Assembly (NCBI GenBank): GCA_020746875.1
Contig: JAGTJL010000025.1
Coordinates: 496,001 to 560,000, forward strand
Direction of reading: 5' to 3'
Origin: Rhexocercosporidium sp. MPI-PUGE-AT-0058
Lineage: Eukaryota > Ascomycota > Leotiomycetes > Helotiales
Length of the DNA stretch: 64,000 nucleotides
Part shown: positions 10,844-23,458 of the stretch, in pieces
Numbering within the stretch: the stretch's first letter is position 1
Layout of the letters: each line of letters opens with the position of its first letter
Program-made: the position numbers and the translations under genes
The notes under the pieces: generated by a model
The model's database searches: none
Told to the model about the DNA's origin: nothing
The model's input: the letters and a program-made list of their open reading frames with translations, nothing else

Positions 10844-11644
10844 CTGCTCACCTCCCTCCTTCCTCATACCTACAACTTACTGCGCATTCAATCCCTCCGT
10901 ACACAGCTTTCCACTTGCGTGCAAGTAAGAAAAGTCACCTACCTACCAAATCCATACACTAACAGAAGTCGTCTACCGAGCCCCAAGCCCCCGACACAAA
11001 CTGAGAGCGTTACAGTCATCAGCGTCATGTAATCAACGAACGAAACTGGCAGTAGGCTGCTGACAGGGGGGTGTTCTGCACCACAACCAGAAGCTAGTCC
11101 AGCCAGCCAGCTACCATCCCCGGCCAACTGGGAGCCCGCTCTGCAACTTCCAAAGAAGGACTGATGGGTTTCTGTGACCGCTATGGTGCAAAGTAGGCAA
11201 GACAAAGCAAGACAAGCCAAGGAAAAGCAAAGCCATTCGGTAGGTAAAATGCTCAGCACAGTACATAGACCCCAAATTTACGGTTCCATAATCAAGACCA
11301 GAACCCTTAAGGAGAATTATTAGTTGGGTATTTTCTTTCTTGCTGGGCCGAAGGGGTTTCAATGCACTATCCCGTTTACCGGTATTTTTCAAAATCGTTT
11401 TTCACACTTGTAGATGGTAGTTGGGGGTGGCTAGCAACAAGTCCAGTCCTGAAGGGGATATATCTGCAAGGCAATGTGTAACCCTACGGCGGTGACAGAT
11501 GGGTGGGTTCAACATCCTGCTCGTACCTGCAGGAATGAGGGACTTCCCACGCGGTCTGCATACCCTGTCCTGTCGAACACCAAAAGAACATTCCATGACC
11601 CAGAGGTTTGTCCCACGCTGCGCAAAGACAAGCCAACGGCCCGG

Positions 11645-11663
11645 TCAGATCAGATCAGATCAG
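11645..11663. repeat. CAGAT pentamer repeat
   Basis: Three to four copies of the 5-bp unit CAGAT occur in a row. It is a short microsatellite in gene-free DNA. Confidence 0.6.
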
Positions 11664-12723
11664 CGCCTGGCGCCTCTGGTAACGCAGTCGTAAACAAAAG
11701 CTTCTTGAAATGGAACGGAACCGACAAAGCCATAGGGCTGAAAGCACGGTACTCCCGACTTCTTGAGTCGATTCTCTGTAGTGATTGGATAGGGTGCGTT
11801 GGTGGTCCCTGTCATCTTCACTCTGCCCTGCTCTACTGGTAGCCGGCGTCTCTTCTCATGCCGAGGGAGTGAGAACCTAGCTTTTGGATGGTTGGTAGAG
11901 AGAGAGTGAACAAGTTCGGAGCAAAGAGACGGACCCCAAATTAGAGATGACTGATTTGAATTCCCGGAGGGGAGAAAGAGCAGAGGGGAGCCACAGCCAC
12001 AGCGTATAAATAACCGGGTTGCTTCAGCGAGGCGTGATTGGATGGATTCCGTGGCTGGATGTAAGCTGACTGATGGGTTTAGATGTTTGGCCTGAGGAGA
12101 CAATTCTTTAGCAGGAATGAAAGAAGAGTTTGATTTGATCTCGAGGGTTTGCAGCATGTGGCCTTTGCCTAGGGAGGGGTCATGCCCCGCTGTGTTACGC
12201 TTCGTCGTGGCAAGGTGGGCGTTGTGTTGCATGGAAGGTTGGCAGAATGTTAGGAGGACTTAGCGGACCACTACATCATTGTCCTCGACCCGAGGAATTT
12301 CTTTGGTGGGTGTATCACAATGCTGCATTGAAAGACGGCGACCATATTCAGAGTCGAGCATCAGGGCTTCGCATTTTTTGAGACCGGATTGGTCAATTAA
12401 GCCCCCTAGGAGCATCTGAACGGCGCACATCAGTTGGGTTTGCGCGTCAAGTCGGCGTCGGTGATTGAGGATGACTCTTCCGGGAATGAGATTTAACCAA
12501 AAAAAGATTCTACGCGGTCTGATAGTAAGAGGAGAGTGAGAAAAGGTATGTAAAGAGAGGCATGGCAAGTCATCAGAAGCACAATTGCATCACCATACTT
12601 GTCTTTGTCTCATTTATTGTGCCTCTAATATCCGGACATAACAACGCAAAGTAACCATAGCCCAGAGAATAATGTTTTGGGTGCGTGTTGTTGGTTGGAG
12701 GAAAAGCAAAAGTGCAAATCGCA

Positions 12724-12747
12724 ATGCGATGCGATGCGATGTGATGC
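12724..12747. repeat. ATGCG pentamer repeat
   Basis: About four consecutive copies of ATGCG occur, the last degenerate (ATGTG). The same word is frequent in the tract at 9930-10280 and again near 14770 and 14850. Confidence 0.6.
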
Positions 12748-15700
12748 TTCGCACAGGAGAGCACATTTCGTGCATGTGCTTCGTGATTTGGGGGTGAAAG
12801 CCAGAGATCAAGCAAGCAGGCCTTACTTATTGGATGCTCAAACGCTCTGCAGAGCATCAAGCAACTTCATAGATAACCAAAACTTGGACGCACGGCTAAC
12901 GCACCCGTCCCGTACTTACAAAGGCACAGTAAGTCAATGATACCATTTTGAATGCAGGATTTAGTACAAAAGTACCTGCCTGCTTCAATAGACCGAAGGG
13001 GGACTAATTTTGCATTTGTGTTCTACTAAGCGCTACATTGATCTACAACCTTGAAAGTTGCTTCTCTAGCAACTCTTAGAGGGAAAGTGCAGTGGTTTCG
13101 ATCCTCGAGTACTTGGTAGCTTGAAGCTCGCTCGATATTGAAGCCTGCATGCTTGAAGATAGGGATACCAGGTCAGGCCAGACCCGATCCCCACCCTGTC
13201 CTGCCCTGAATCCCTGTGCACATCCGCATCACTGTCTTAATTCTTCGCTGGGATGTTTATTGATCAAATATTCGAAATAATATTCAACCTTCAACATTTT
13301 CCTCAACAAGCTCTCATAGTAATTCCATTACCACATGTTCACTCTGTACTCCCTGTATGAGAATAAAATACCTCGGTGTCGGCGGCCTCCGATAACCTCA
13401 CCTGTTTGAAAGTGGATCTCTCATCTCTTCATCTGATCATGATATCGTGAGAATCACATATTAGACTCGGCACTTCTCCATCTCAGCCAGCCTCAAACCC
13501 TCATCTCCTCACTCAACCTCTCCGCTTACTTATCGCACAGCACTGAATACAGTACCGACCTTCTCCTTCCAAGCATGAGCCACATCTCAGGTCTCCGAGC
13601 GCATCGCGTCTATCGCCGTTGACCGGCACTGTGGCTTATACATGTTTGAGGCTGGCTGGAGTGGGGGATATGTGGAGCCTCAGGTACTCCGCATCGATAT
13701 GGAAGGTATGGTAAGGTCTAGGTTACTGTATTTGCCTATACTGTACTGTATTGTGAGATGGGCTGCGCTGCGGGTATGCACGAGTGACATTTGACCGGCG
13801 CCGAGATGGAAGTGTGAATTGGCGCGGACGGACACTCCGTATGCACGTGAGAAGAATGAAGATGGTTCTGCACTTGGCTTACCTAAGAGTCTGGAGGAGA
13901 GAGCAGAGAGTTGGAGACTTCTGAGATAGGCAGCGAGACTGAACGGGCTCTGCTGGAGGTGGTACCATGACACTGACCCGGAAAATGGTACTCGAGGATG
14001 ACTACTCGGTACTTTTTGCATCTCTCGCCAAGATCGGGAATAAGGCATGTACTGTAGGGCTAAAGTGCAGCACTCAGACAGAGAGGACAGCTAAGAAGTT
14101 ACGTTACATTTTCTTTGCGAAGACATCTTCAATTTTGTTTCACGATGTTCGGTTCTCGTTTATGATTTATGGTCTTTAGAGGGGCACAGAGAACAAGTGT
14201 ACGGAGATAACCTCTTCCTGCAGCCGACCAATCATATACCGATCGCAAACCCATTGCCTAGATTTCGAATGGAAAGATATATGATTGGCCTGATTTCTGG
14301 TCCTTCGAGCTTCCTCTTGCGTCTATTTTGTTTCCTAGTAAATTCTGAGTAGGTGTGATGCCTCAATCCCCATTGGAAGCCGACCGCATGCCAAACATTC
14401 CTTGGGACACCAACCGATGGAATCGAAGATAAGCGCGGAACGACTCCCGGTCGCTGTATGTAGTTCTGTAGCCTACACAACCTCGGAATGAGTTTTTTTT
14501 TTGTTACAAACGAATGGACTTTTCTATTTCTATTTCCAGAACCAAAGCAAGCGGGAGCTAGAATCTTACTCCGCTTCTGTGACTCGTAGCGCAAATGACC
14601 TAGTAACGAGCTACGCGCGTTCATTGTGTGTTCTAGCGCTGTCGATCTCGAAGGGCGTAGCGACAGGCACCGGTTTTTGGGGTCGATTTGGCCTTGTGAT
14701 ATCCTCTAGGTCGTGTGGGATAAGATGGAGTGATTCGAGTCGGGTGCGGACGCGGGTATTTGGAATAGAATGCGACGAAATGCGATGTGATGAGATTTCA
14801 GAGGTTAGTGTTTACGAATGATGCTCTAGATTTGTTGCCCTAATGCGACATATGCGATAGAGGGATCGAGTTAGAGGCTGGGCTACATGTCATGAAGGGG
14901 TGATGGGGGTTTGAGTCTGATTGCATCGAGTTGTGTGTGTATTATTGCGTGATTTCATTTCTTGATAATTTCTTGTTTGACCGTATTAATTTTCTTGCTG
15001 TTTAGTAAGAGTATTCTTCCAGGGAGTAGGTTTCGAAGTTGATCATGATGCAGAACATGAATAACCCACGCATCCTTCGACTCGATGCGATTTTCGTCCA
15101 TTTGGTACTTTTTTCTTTCTTTCTTTTGTTCTTCTTATTCTTTTCCCGTAAGTACATAGTATGGCTGACGGAATACGAGCCGACGGAGCCAAATGTCGCG
15201 AAGAGGATGGTCAGTGAGTATGGCAGGAATGTACTTTTGGTATGGGTGGTTAGTGCGGATCCAAGTACAGTAAACAAAGTGATGCCATGATTGGCGGGAA
15301 GCGAGCTTTTAGATGACGATGAAGGGGAGAGAGCGTTGGAAAGCGGGTCGGGAAACCCGGGTGGGGTGGACGGGCATCTTTTCGACTGCAAGATTTCCTC
15401 TTTCGAAAGGTGTACGGTGGGCGAGTGAATATTCTGTTTGTGAAAAGCAAGGAAGTTGATAAGTTGAGGAGAAATCGTCTAGACATAACTAGTCCTCGTA
15501 TCGCCGAGCTCAAAGCAGACAACAAGGCGGCATATACAGCCTGGAACGATAGAGACATAAAAAGTTGGATAATCAAACATCCAGTTGCTTTTCCCATTGA
15601 AGCAATTCATCGTGTCTTAGCTTAGCTTAGTTGAGTCTAGCTACTGGCCTCCTACCAGTATGCGATGCGGGAGTATATGCTGTGCAATGCCTCCATCTGT

Positions 15701-17584
15701 TGACGTCTCCAGGGTTTGTCATGTCTCGGATTTTAACTCCTGCATCACCTTCCATGAGAACACGGAGGTGTAAACCTAAGAAGGGAAATGCCGTATATCT
15801 TATTCGTCGATGTGCTTGTAGCGAGTAAGGAGGGAGCAACGTAAGTAATGAGCGAGTTACTCAGCTGCATCTTGGGTTTCGCGTTATCTTCTTTCGGTGG
15901 TTGGGTGCTCGTTGTCCTTGTTTGATGGGCGGACTGGGATTTCGATTGTTTGGATGGGCGGGAGAGGAGAAAGGGAGTCGGAGGATTAATCAGAACAACA
16001 ACAGCTGCTCGGACAAGGGACGCACGTTTTTCGCACGTTGGTGGCATGGTTTTGGGACCATGCCAAGAGGTTCTGGTTAGTGGGGGGGCATTGTTCTGGG
16101 TGTGATAGGTGTAATCTTTCGATAAGTCTTGTTTTTGAAGCCTTGCCTTGAAGGCATGACCGTGTCCGTGGATGAGTGTGGAGTAGAAGGCCCGGGACGG
16201 GAAATCTATCTGAGCCCCGGGATTGGGGGCAGGCCGCAGTACAGCACATCATATCTGAGACACAAGGAATTGCTGCAGGCCTTTGTACAGTAGCAGGCTA
16301 CGAGTGTGTAAATTAGCTTTCATTAGTTGCCATAAAATACCGGTTTGAAGGACCACTACAAGGCGGGCGTATGTATACATGCATGCACATCGGAGCATTA
16401 ATAAGAGAGTATAGAATGTTCGGTGCATTCAGATGTTGTTTGGGAATGGAGACATTGGATAAGCCAAGAGAAGGTGGCTATTGGGTCGGGACTCTGCGGG
16501 GTTGGGGCCGTGGGACCGGATACTGTCTTTGGTCTTTTCATTCTGTCGAATGTGGCTGATGGATGACTCTCGTACGGTTGGATCTCGAGTTCTTGACTAG
16601 AGGTTAGGAATGGGGACTTGATTTCCAGATTTAGGTTGAGAAAGGGACTCGAGAGTGGGATTGGGTTTAGTGTTTTTCGGAGATTATTCACGTTGTGGCT
16701 TTTGCGGGCAGCGAGTATGCCTATCTACTTTTGCTTAGTATGGGTATTGGTATCTATTCTTTCGGGTTGGAAGGAAATGTTCTGTATGGCTAGTTATAGA
16801 GAGATGGTGAAGTGGAGATACCGGTACGCATATGTACAGTAGTCAGGAACGAACAACGTGGTTGTGGTCTATCAACGAAGATGTGTGACACGTGGAAGGA
16901 GGAGCAAGAGGGTTCGGGACGCGTGTTGTCAGCAGGAAGTTGTCCTGTCATTGGGTTAGGAATAGGATGGGAAGGGGTGTGATGAGGACCCATGCCGGGT
17001 ACCTTCGTACAGTATCGTCTTACGAAAGACGAATGTCTTGCCTTGCTAAGGTATGACAACGATGAGGCTAAAAAGAACTGAGCAAAGGAAAGAAAAAAGA
17101 CCAGACTCAGTAGGCAGGGGGGTGCAACGCCGCGTAGCAGTCAGCAATGTTGCAGATCAATATCTGAAGATATATTTTTGAAGAGGCTGAGGTCCAGCAG
17201 AATGGTTAGTGCTGTGGTTTGGGGGCCAATGGAATTAGTAACAGGGCTTACCTAGAAAAGCGGGCTGTCATGGGATCTGGAGCTCGTATTACCGTTCACT
17301 GTTTTGGACGGGATATTACTTTGAGGGTGTTGGGATGAGATGATGGAATTCAGTGACGGAGTTTGAGGTGCAAAGAGTCATAGACGGGGATAGAGCAAGT
17401 GAGATGTGTGAGAGGATGCTGTAATCCAATGCTGACTACATACCCGCGAGCCGCTTCCTCGACCTTATGGCCACTAATTTATGCAAAAGAGTTCATGATT
17501 TTGTCAATTCATAATACATGAGGACATGTTATCTGGGCTATGCAAGCACCAGTGCAGATCTATGTCGAAAGAGGTTCGTTCATC

Positions 17585-18989
17585 TTACCTGTTCTTGCTC
17601 AGGCCAGATCGCATGACTGGACTTTCCAAAACTTTCGTCCAGTTATGGAGCATGGTGGTGTTCATCACGCTTAGTCGAACCTCCTCGCCAGCTCTGGCTT
17701 TCATCTCAGCTTCGTACTTTTCAATTGCTGAAGCTTGGGATAGTGCGGCACTTGTCAGTGACCCGACAAGTCTGCCCGCATCGGTGATGGAATGGTTGAG
17801 GCCTTGACCGCGCTCTGGAAATGGACATCAGCAGAGTTGAAACCAAATAGGTAAAGAGAACCTACGGTAAGTCATTGGATGAGCCGCATCGCCAGTCAGA
17901 GTCACTCTTCCGTTCTTGTTTTCCCAGTGGTGTTCAGCTAGGCTGGGATCCCAGACTGTCAGGTCGAAATACCAGGCAGCTTGATCTTCAGGCACCCATT
18001 CAAAGGCGCTCTTCCATGGTTCGCAGTAGGCTTTCGATTTTTCCTTCACTTGCGCAAGTCTCTCCTTATTTCCAAAACTCTTCCTTTCTTCATCTTGTTG
18101 TTCTATCGACGACTTCCAAGATATGTAGAAGAAGAATGTCCAGTCTTCAGGCTTGTCCATTTCTGGCGCATCTTGCAGTCCAAAGAAAGCGAAATATCCA
18201 TTTGGGTGAGGAGCCGCGATGTAGAGAGGATGGAAAGAGCGAAGGAATAGTGCTTGCTCGCTTTTGAATTTTGCTTGAACGAAAGTCGCTGAGTAGGGGA
18301 GGCGAGTTGAAGCTGCGATTTCTGGTCCGAGGAGAATCGATCGTACGGTTGATCTGGCGCCATCTGCTCCAATTACTAGCCTCCCGGTAATGTGTTCTCC
18401 ATCTTCAAACACAGCTGTGACACTATCCCCGTTGTGCTCGAAAAACATATCCTTCAATCGCTTATTCCATCGTACGTCCAAGTCTTTCGATAGGAGGTTT
18501 CGCAGTTTCGACCGTCGCAAGCGATGGAAGTTCGGAATCTCAGGCGCACTCATTATATTGCCAGTGGCGCCATTGAGAAAGGTCAGGTTGTCGATGAGCT
18601 TCGTTGGGGTGTTCGGGTCGACTTGTACGGATTGTAGCTGGGCGCTGGCAGACTCTGGAATAAGGGACTGTAGGGTGGGAACAGCCCAATGGAGTCCCAT
18701 ATTCCAATCTCTCTCGCCTGGGGAGAAGACCGCGGCATTCTTCTCAAAGAGTATGGCTGGTATTCCAGCCTGTGAGTGAGATGTCAGAATCTGTAGATAC
18801 TTCTGACGATGGGAGACATCGAGGTACCTTCTTCAATCCATGAGCTATCGCAAGGCCAGTACAGCCTGACAGTTTTCAGCGAGTTGTATGAACGGCAACA
18901 GCAGGATTCTAGCTTAGAAACCTACCAGATCCAATTATAATGACGGGAAGTTCAAAATCTTGTGGAACGTCGCCTGTGATGTCTCCCAT
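17585..18989 (-). CDS. FAD-dependent aromatic-type monooxygenase
   Basis: The model has four exons on the minus strand (18989-18926, 18865-18828, 18769-17866, 17814-17585) and encodes 411 residues. The introns are 60, 58 and 51 nt. The FAD-binding Rossmann motif GxGxxG is rebuilt across intron 1 as GSGCTGLAIAHG (Gly20-Gly25). The DG motif is GRLVIGADGARSTVR, and the GD motif is TLTGDAAHPMTYQRGQGLNH, the last rebuilt across intron 3. This places it with salicylate-hydroxylase-like class A flavoprotein monooxygenases, which use NAD(P)H and O2 to hydroxylate or epoxidise small molecules. The stop TAA lies inside a GGTAAG sequence that also looks like a splice donor, so a longer alternative C-terminus is possible. 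The gene diverges from a SAM methyltransferase across 845 bp, a typical tailoring pair. The substrate is unknown. Confidence 0.88.
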
Positions 18990-19834
18990 TGAGGCCGTGG
19001 TGGAATACCAAGAGAGCGGGTGGCTGGAAACAGGCTTGTTCAATCAGTTAGATCCGAGACTCTATCTGGAGAGCTAAGGTGGTATATCAAAGCGAATGCA
19101 AGTAGCAGAAAGTAACAAAGTACATTTTAGAAGAAGAAGGAATAACAACATTCAAAGGTTATCGTACATGAATAATCAAGAGGGGACTTCATGATCATTC
19201 CATCAACGCAAACTCGTTAATCAATTCGAGCGGGGGCATGCTCCTATCCGGGTAAGACTTCTTTGGGCCTGGGCACCGAGGGGCTCAGGAGTCAGTCCAA
19301 GAGAAGCAATCTTCCTTGATGACTGCTTGGAGACACATCTTGCGTGGATGCGAAGTTACCTACAACTTCATTTGCGTCATCGGCATTGGCTGAAATTCCG
19401 GCACTTGACAACGACTTTTAAGGTTTGTTGCGAGCATCATTCAGCCAGCTTTCAGGTACCGATGTCAGCATTTGAAGCCACGAAAGCTCTCCGCATTGCC
19501 CAGGCGCTACCAAGAGGAACAACAACTCCACCACCAAGCCTCAAGCCCACTCACTCACGGATGATCATACCCAGCAGTATCTCCCTCGAACAACATCTTT
19601 CAAAGGAAGCTTCACTTCGGTATGAAGAACGTCCTCTTCTGATGGTAAAGAACAAACCGCTCTCTTCTTCCATTTCTCCGTCCCTGGTTATTAACCGGCC
19701 AATAGTTGTCTTGTAGGAAGTAAAATGTAGGGACCCTTCCTTCCGGGAGAGTAGACACATCTCTTTCCGCCTCCTCACCAATCCCTCCATCTACCCCCTC
19801 GATATCCGTTCATCTCTCAGTCGCAAAATCAAAC
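18990..19834. other. Shared upstream region of monooxygenase and methyltransferase
   Basis: This 845-bp region separates two divergent starts and probably contains both promoters. A plus-strand frame at 19327-19716 has no domain character and I consider it noncoding. C/T-rich DNA precedes the methyltransferase ATG. Confidence 0.45.
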
Positions 19835-21263
19835 ATGACGCAGATACTCGAAGCAGAATCGGCGCAGACTACCGAGGCATCTGCGGCGAGTACCCCGCGT
19901 TCGACGACTCCAACGCTCCAGGAATATCCCGTCCAGGACTCAGCCCTGCTGCTGACGGCTGACGTCTCTGCGCCGGCGGATAACAACCCCAATATACACG
20001 ATGATGAACACGGAAATGACGACGGTGGTCAGGATCATGGGCATAATTTTGACGACAATGACTCTGCGTTTGGTGGCTCCTTAATAGGTTGCGATACAGA
20101 TACACTTGCAAGTTTCATTACGGATTATCGGTACGAGAATGGGAGGAGATATCATGCCTATCGCGATGGAGAGTACTGGGTATTTTGCTCTACTATCCAT
20201 GAGTAGACCACACAGAGTTGTTGACAGCAAGAAGGGGCCCAACGATGAGACTTCTAGCGACTTACAAGATCTAGCACACCACATGTATCTCATGACCCTT
20301 GAAGGTCGACTCCATCTTGCCCCTCTTAATAATCCTCAGAACGTGTTAGATCTAGGAACCGGAACTGGGATATGGGCTATGTAAGCTTTCCCTTCCCTAC
20401 CCGGCCCATTTGTTAACACTTTCAGCGAGATGGCCGACGCATATCCTTCTGCCCATGTAATTGGCACCGATCTCTCGCCCATTCAACCCCTCTTCATCCC
20501 CCCAAACTGCGCTTTTGAAATAGAAGATTTGAATTTAGACTGGACATACCCCAAAAACCACTTCGACTTCATCCATGTCCGCGAACTCTTCGGCTCTGTG
20601 ACGGACTGGGATTATTTCTTCGCACAGGCATTCGCTCATACGAAACCTGGTGGGCATTTAGAAATATTGGAACATAGTGTTTGGCCTGTTTCCGACGACG
20701 ATACGGTGGGAGAGGACAGTTTCTTCACATTGTGGGGGAAGACGGTTGTGGAGATGGGGAAGAAGTTCGGGAAGAGTTTTACGATATGGGAGGAGAGTAA
20801 GGAAAGGATGGAGAAGGCGGGGTTTGTGGATGTTGTGGAGACTAAATATAAATGGCCTATGAACGGCTGGCCGAGTCCTGAACATAGGACGCATGGCGAC
20901 GATGGAGAAAAGAATTGGCGAAGACTGAGGGAAATCGGGGTTTGGAATCAGTTACGGCTTTATGATGGTGTAGAGGGATTCATGATCAGGCTACTGACTG
21001 TTGCTGGTGGAGTATGTCTCAAAGTCTTCTTCTCTCTCCGTCTCCTCTCCTATGGCCGCTGACTGGTCAAGTGGTCGTATGAAGCTGCACAGGTCTTCCT
21101 AGCACATATGCGGAAGGAGTTGAAGGATCTGAAGATCCATGCGTACCTCAATGTCACAGTGGTACATGGGAGGAAACCAGGTGGAAACTTTTCTCCGGAT
21201 ACTGCTGCCCCGGAACCACAACCATTCATATTGACGATACCGGATGATTACCAGAGCCTTTAA
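19835..21263 (+). CDS. LaeA-type SAM-dependent methyltransferase
   Basis: The model has four exons (19835-20179, 20235-20380, 20426-21011, 21072-21263) and encodes 422 residues. Joins give EYWGPNDE, GIWAIEMAD and VAGGWSYEAAQVF, all expected for this fungal family. The first 90 or so residues are acidic, Ser/Thr/Ala-rich and probably disordered, as in many relatives. Motif I for S-adenosylmethionine binding is VLDLGTGTGIWAIEMA at about residues 152-167. GTDLSPIQP follows at the next strand, then FDFIHVRELFG and the post-I motif HTKPGGHLEILE. Family members include LaeA-like regulators and small-molecule methyltransferases. Sequence alone does not separate these, but the divergent neighbour monooxygenase favours a metabolic role. 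The first acceptor could be three bases earlier (adding Lys). Confidence 0.88.
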
Positions 21264-22209
21264 TAGCGGTTCTTAGGCTACTGTTTCAAAGGTACCTTGG
21301 GATACGGTTTGTTCTTGTGTGGTTTAGCTATGGACTTGCTTTTGGAATGCCCAAGTAGGCCGGAGTTACATACCCAGAAAATTGTTTTGCAGCCCATTAA
21401 TCTGACGAGGATTCTGCAAGGCATGTTGCCATATCTCTAGATCTGGACGAGGTTTGTTGCCTGAAGTTGGAAAGTTTCTTGTCTATTTGAATGAGCATAC
21501 AGAAGGAGCGATTGCGGCTTCACGCTTAGAAACTAAATGTCGTTGTTATTCTTAATATTAAGCACCTTTAATTAATATCAAAACTACGCACATCGTATCC
21601 TTTGTTGTTAATCCACTGTTGCGATAGACGAGGTCCACCGCCTTACAGAAGAGTACGAGACGTTATACATACGGCGGTTTTGAGTATCCTAGCCCTGAAT
21701 AGAAGTCTCGACGACATTGCAATTCTGACACTACATTCTACTTCAACTCAGTAACTACTGCATGAAATTGAATGTGGCTAATGATTACACCTGAGCGCAA
21801 TATGATTTTTCATCATTGGCAATGCCGGTATTTCTGAGTGTGTTCTAATGTGGTCTAAAGTCATTAGTATGCTCTGTACAGTACCTAGAACTCGGTCGGT
21901 ACTACATTACGTCTGGCATACTTCAATAGACCCATTCTTAATTGCTATCATTCATGCTTGGATAGCTGCCACGCGGAATACATTCATAGGGCTGTGAACT
22001 ACCCCGAACTTTAGAGGTCGGCCGGGGTTTGTTGATGTCAAAGAGGTCCCTTTTGAGTAGCCGGTACCGTTCTGGCCTATCGTCAAGCATCAAAGCAAAC
22101 ACGGATATGGCACATATAACATCTTCTTAGCATAGCTCGACTCCGTGGTACATGACTTAGCAGCAGAAAAGATCATTCCTTTCTGACGACTTCGAGATAG
22201 TCTACTTGC
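21264..22209. other. Convergent intergenic region
   Basis: This AT-rich stretch lies between two convergent 3' ends and includes a run of TTAATATTAAG-like words near 21550-21585. I see no gene or obvious repeat. Confidence 0.45.
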
Positions 22210-23458
22210 TTAGACTTGCTTGACGACGAACTTATAAATATCCCCACGACCAAGGTAAATAACCTTCTCGTCCAGACCCGCCTGTGAAATTTCCTTTTTA
22301 AAGTCCTCCAGGGGGCTCAACATAACATCATAGTCATCAAAATGAATCGGGATGGTCACATCGGGCTTGATCAGTCGCACAAGCTCCAGGCCTTGACTTG
22401 CATCCATCGTTACCATGAGTATTGGCGTGTGCGGGCTTGGAATCGTTGTCCCTCCCAGATGCACCAGCATCAGATCAATATTTTGTCCCGCGTAACGTTG
22501 CGGGATCTCCTTCAACTCGTCGACCATCAGCGTGTCACCTGAGATGTAGATGCGGTAGCCACACTGGAAGGTCTGATCGTTTCCTTCAATGCAGGATCCC
22601 AATTCGAGCATCCACCCATTTGTAGGTGGAACCTTCTTATGTCAACCTAGAAAGATTTATAGCCTGATATTTACATACCGCCCCAATCAAGTCATTTATG
22701 CTCCCCAGTATCCCGGGTGGAACATGCTTTCCTGGCATTGCAGTAACCTTCAGGGCTTGGACTTTGGCGGTCGTGTTGGCTGGAGCCTCTTCTTCGGATT
22801 TGACGTAAGCAACCACGCTAGCGAAAGTATCCAACTCGTAGACGGCTGTGAAAGCTTCACCAGGACCAGTCTTGCTGGTAAGATGTGATTTCGCATGAGT
22901 TGTTGTGATGATTGGCAAATCCCGTCTTAGCGAGTCTTCTACCTTTTTATCAAAATGATCCCTAATCATGCAGTTTTAGCTTCGCTAGTCCAAAAGGATC
23001 TCAATTCACAAATTTGCTAGAAATTTTGAATACACACTCACTCGTGGTAGTGGCTAAGAAGCACAACATCGATGTGCGGAAGAGCCTCGAGATCAACAGA
23101 TGGATTGGCCATTCGTCTACTCGTAACCCCGGGTCCCAAGTGTACATGATCACCTGCATGCCTGGAGATATGACAATTAGTATTTCGGCCGAGGAGACAA
23201 AAAATGACATAGACAATAAGAGCAGCACGTCACACACAAGAAGTTGGGATCAGTCATCAACCTCACACCCTCCCATTCTAAAATGACCGTCGCATTTCCA
23301 ACAAAATAGAGACTAGCATTCTCGAAACCCGCAGTAGTAGGATGCAATTTTATCTCTTTCGCTTCCGGCAAGGCAGAGAAAACGGTAGCATTGGTGGCAT
23401 CACGGGTAGGTGGTAAAGGGTTGGAAGGGTTGAGTACTAGGTGTTGAGCAGACGACAT
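22210..23458 (-). CDS. Metallo-beta-lactamase-fold hydrolase
   Basis: The model has four exons on the minus strand (23458-23238, 23161-23042, 22961-22679, 22632-22210) and encodes 348 residues. Introns are 76, 80 and 46 nt. The zinc-binding signature HxHxDH appears as SHYHEDH at residues 110-116 and is completed only when intron 2 is removed. Later zinc-site regions are TAMPGKH, YRIYISGDTLM and IPIHFDDYDV. The order resembles the NAPE-PLD/UlaG-like branch (Lactamase_B_2/3) of cytosolic metal-dependent hydrolases acting on phosphoesters, lactones or N-acyl lipids. No signal peptide is seen. It converges with the methyltransferase gene. The substrate is unknown. Confidence 0.88.

Larger units (their letters stand above)
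10844..17584. other. About 6.7 kb with no supportable protein gene
   Basis: The frames here are short, lack domain character and do not join through plausible introns. The stretch is not strikingly AT-rich and shows no transposase, reverse transcriptase or terminal repeats. Small features are a CAGAT repeat at 11645-11663, an ATGCG repeat at 12724-12747, further ATGCGA words near 14768-14860, and T-rich tracts near 15105-15145. It could be a long upstream regulatory region of the GRGGYN gene, or contain noncoding transcripts. Confidence 0.5.

Noticed and set aside
10625..10867. N-terminal extension of the GRGGYN protein
   Set aside because: The extended frame is Ser/Thr/Pro-rich low complexity and overlaps the TATA element; the ATG at 10624 fits better.
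11660..12232. 190-codon minus-strand frame in the gene-free region
   Set aside because: No family resemblance, uneven composition, and no conserved-looking start; long frames occur by chance in moderately GC-rich DNA.
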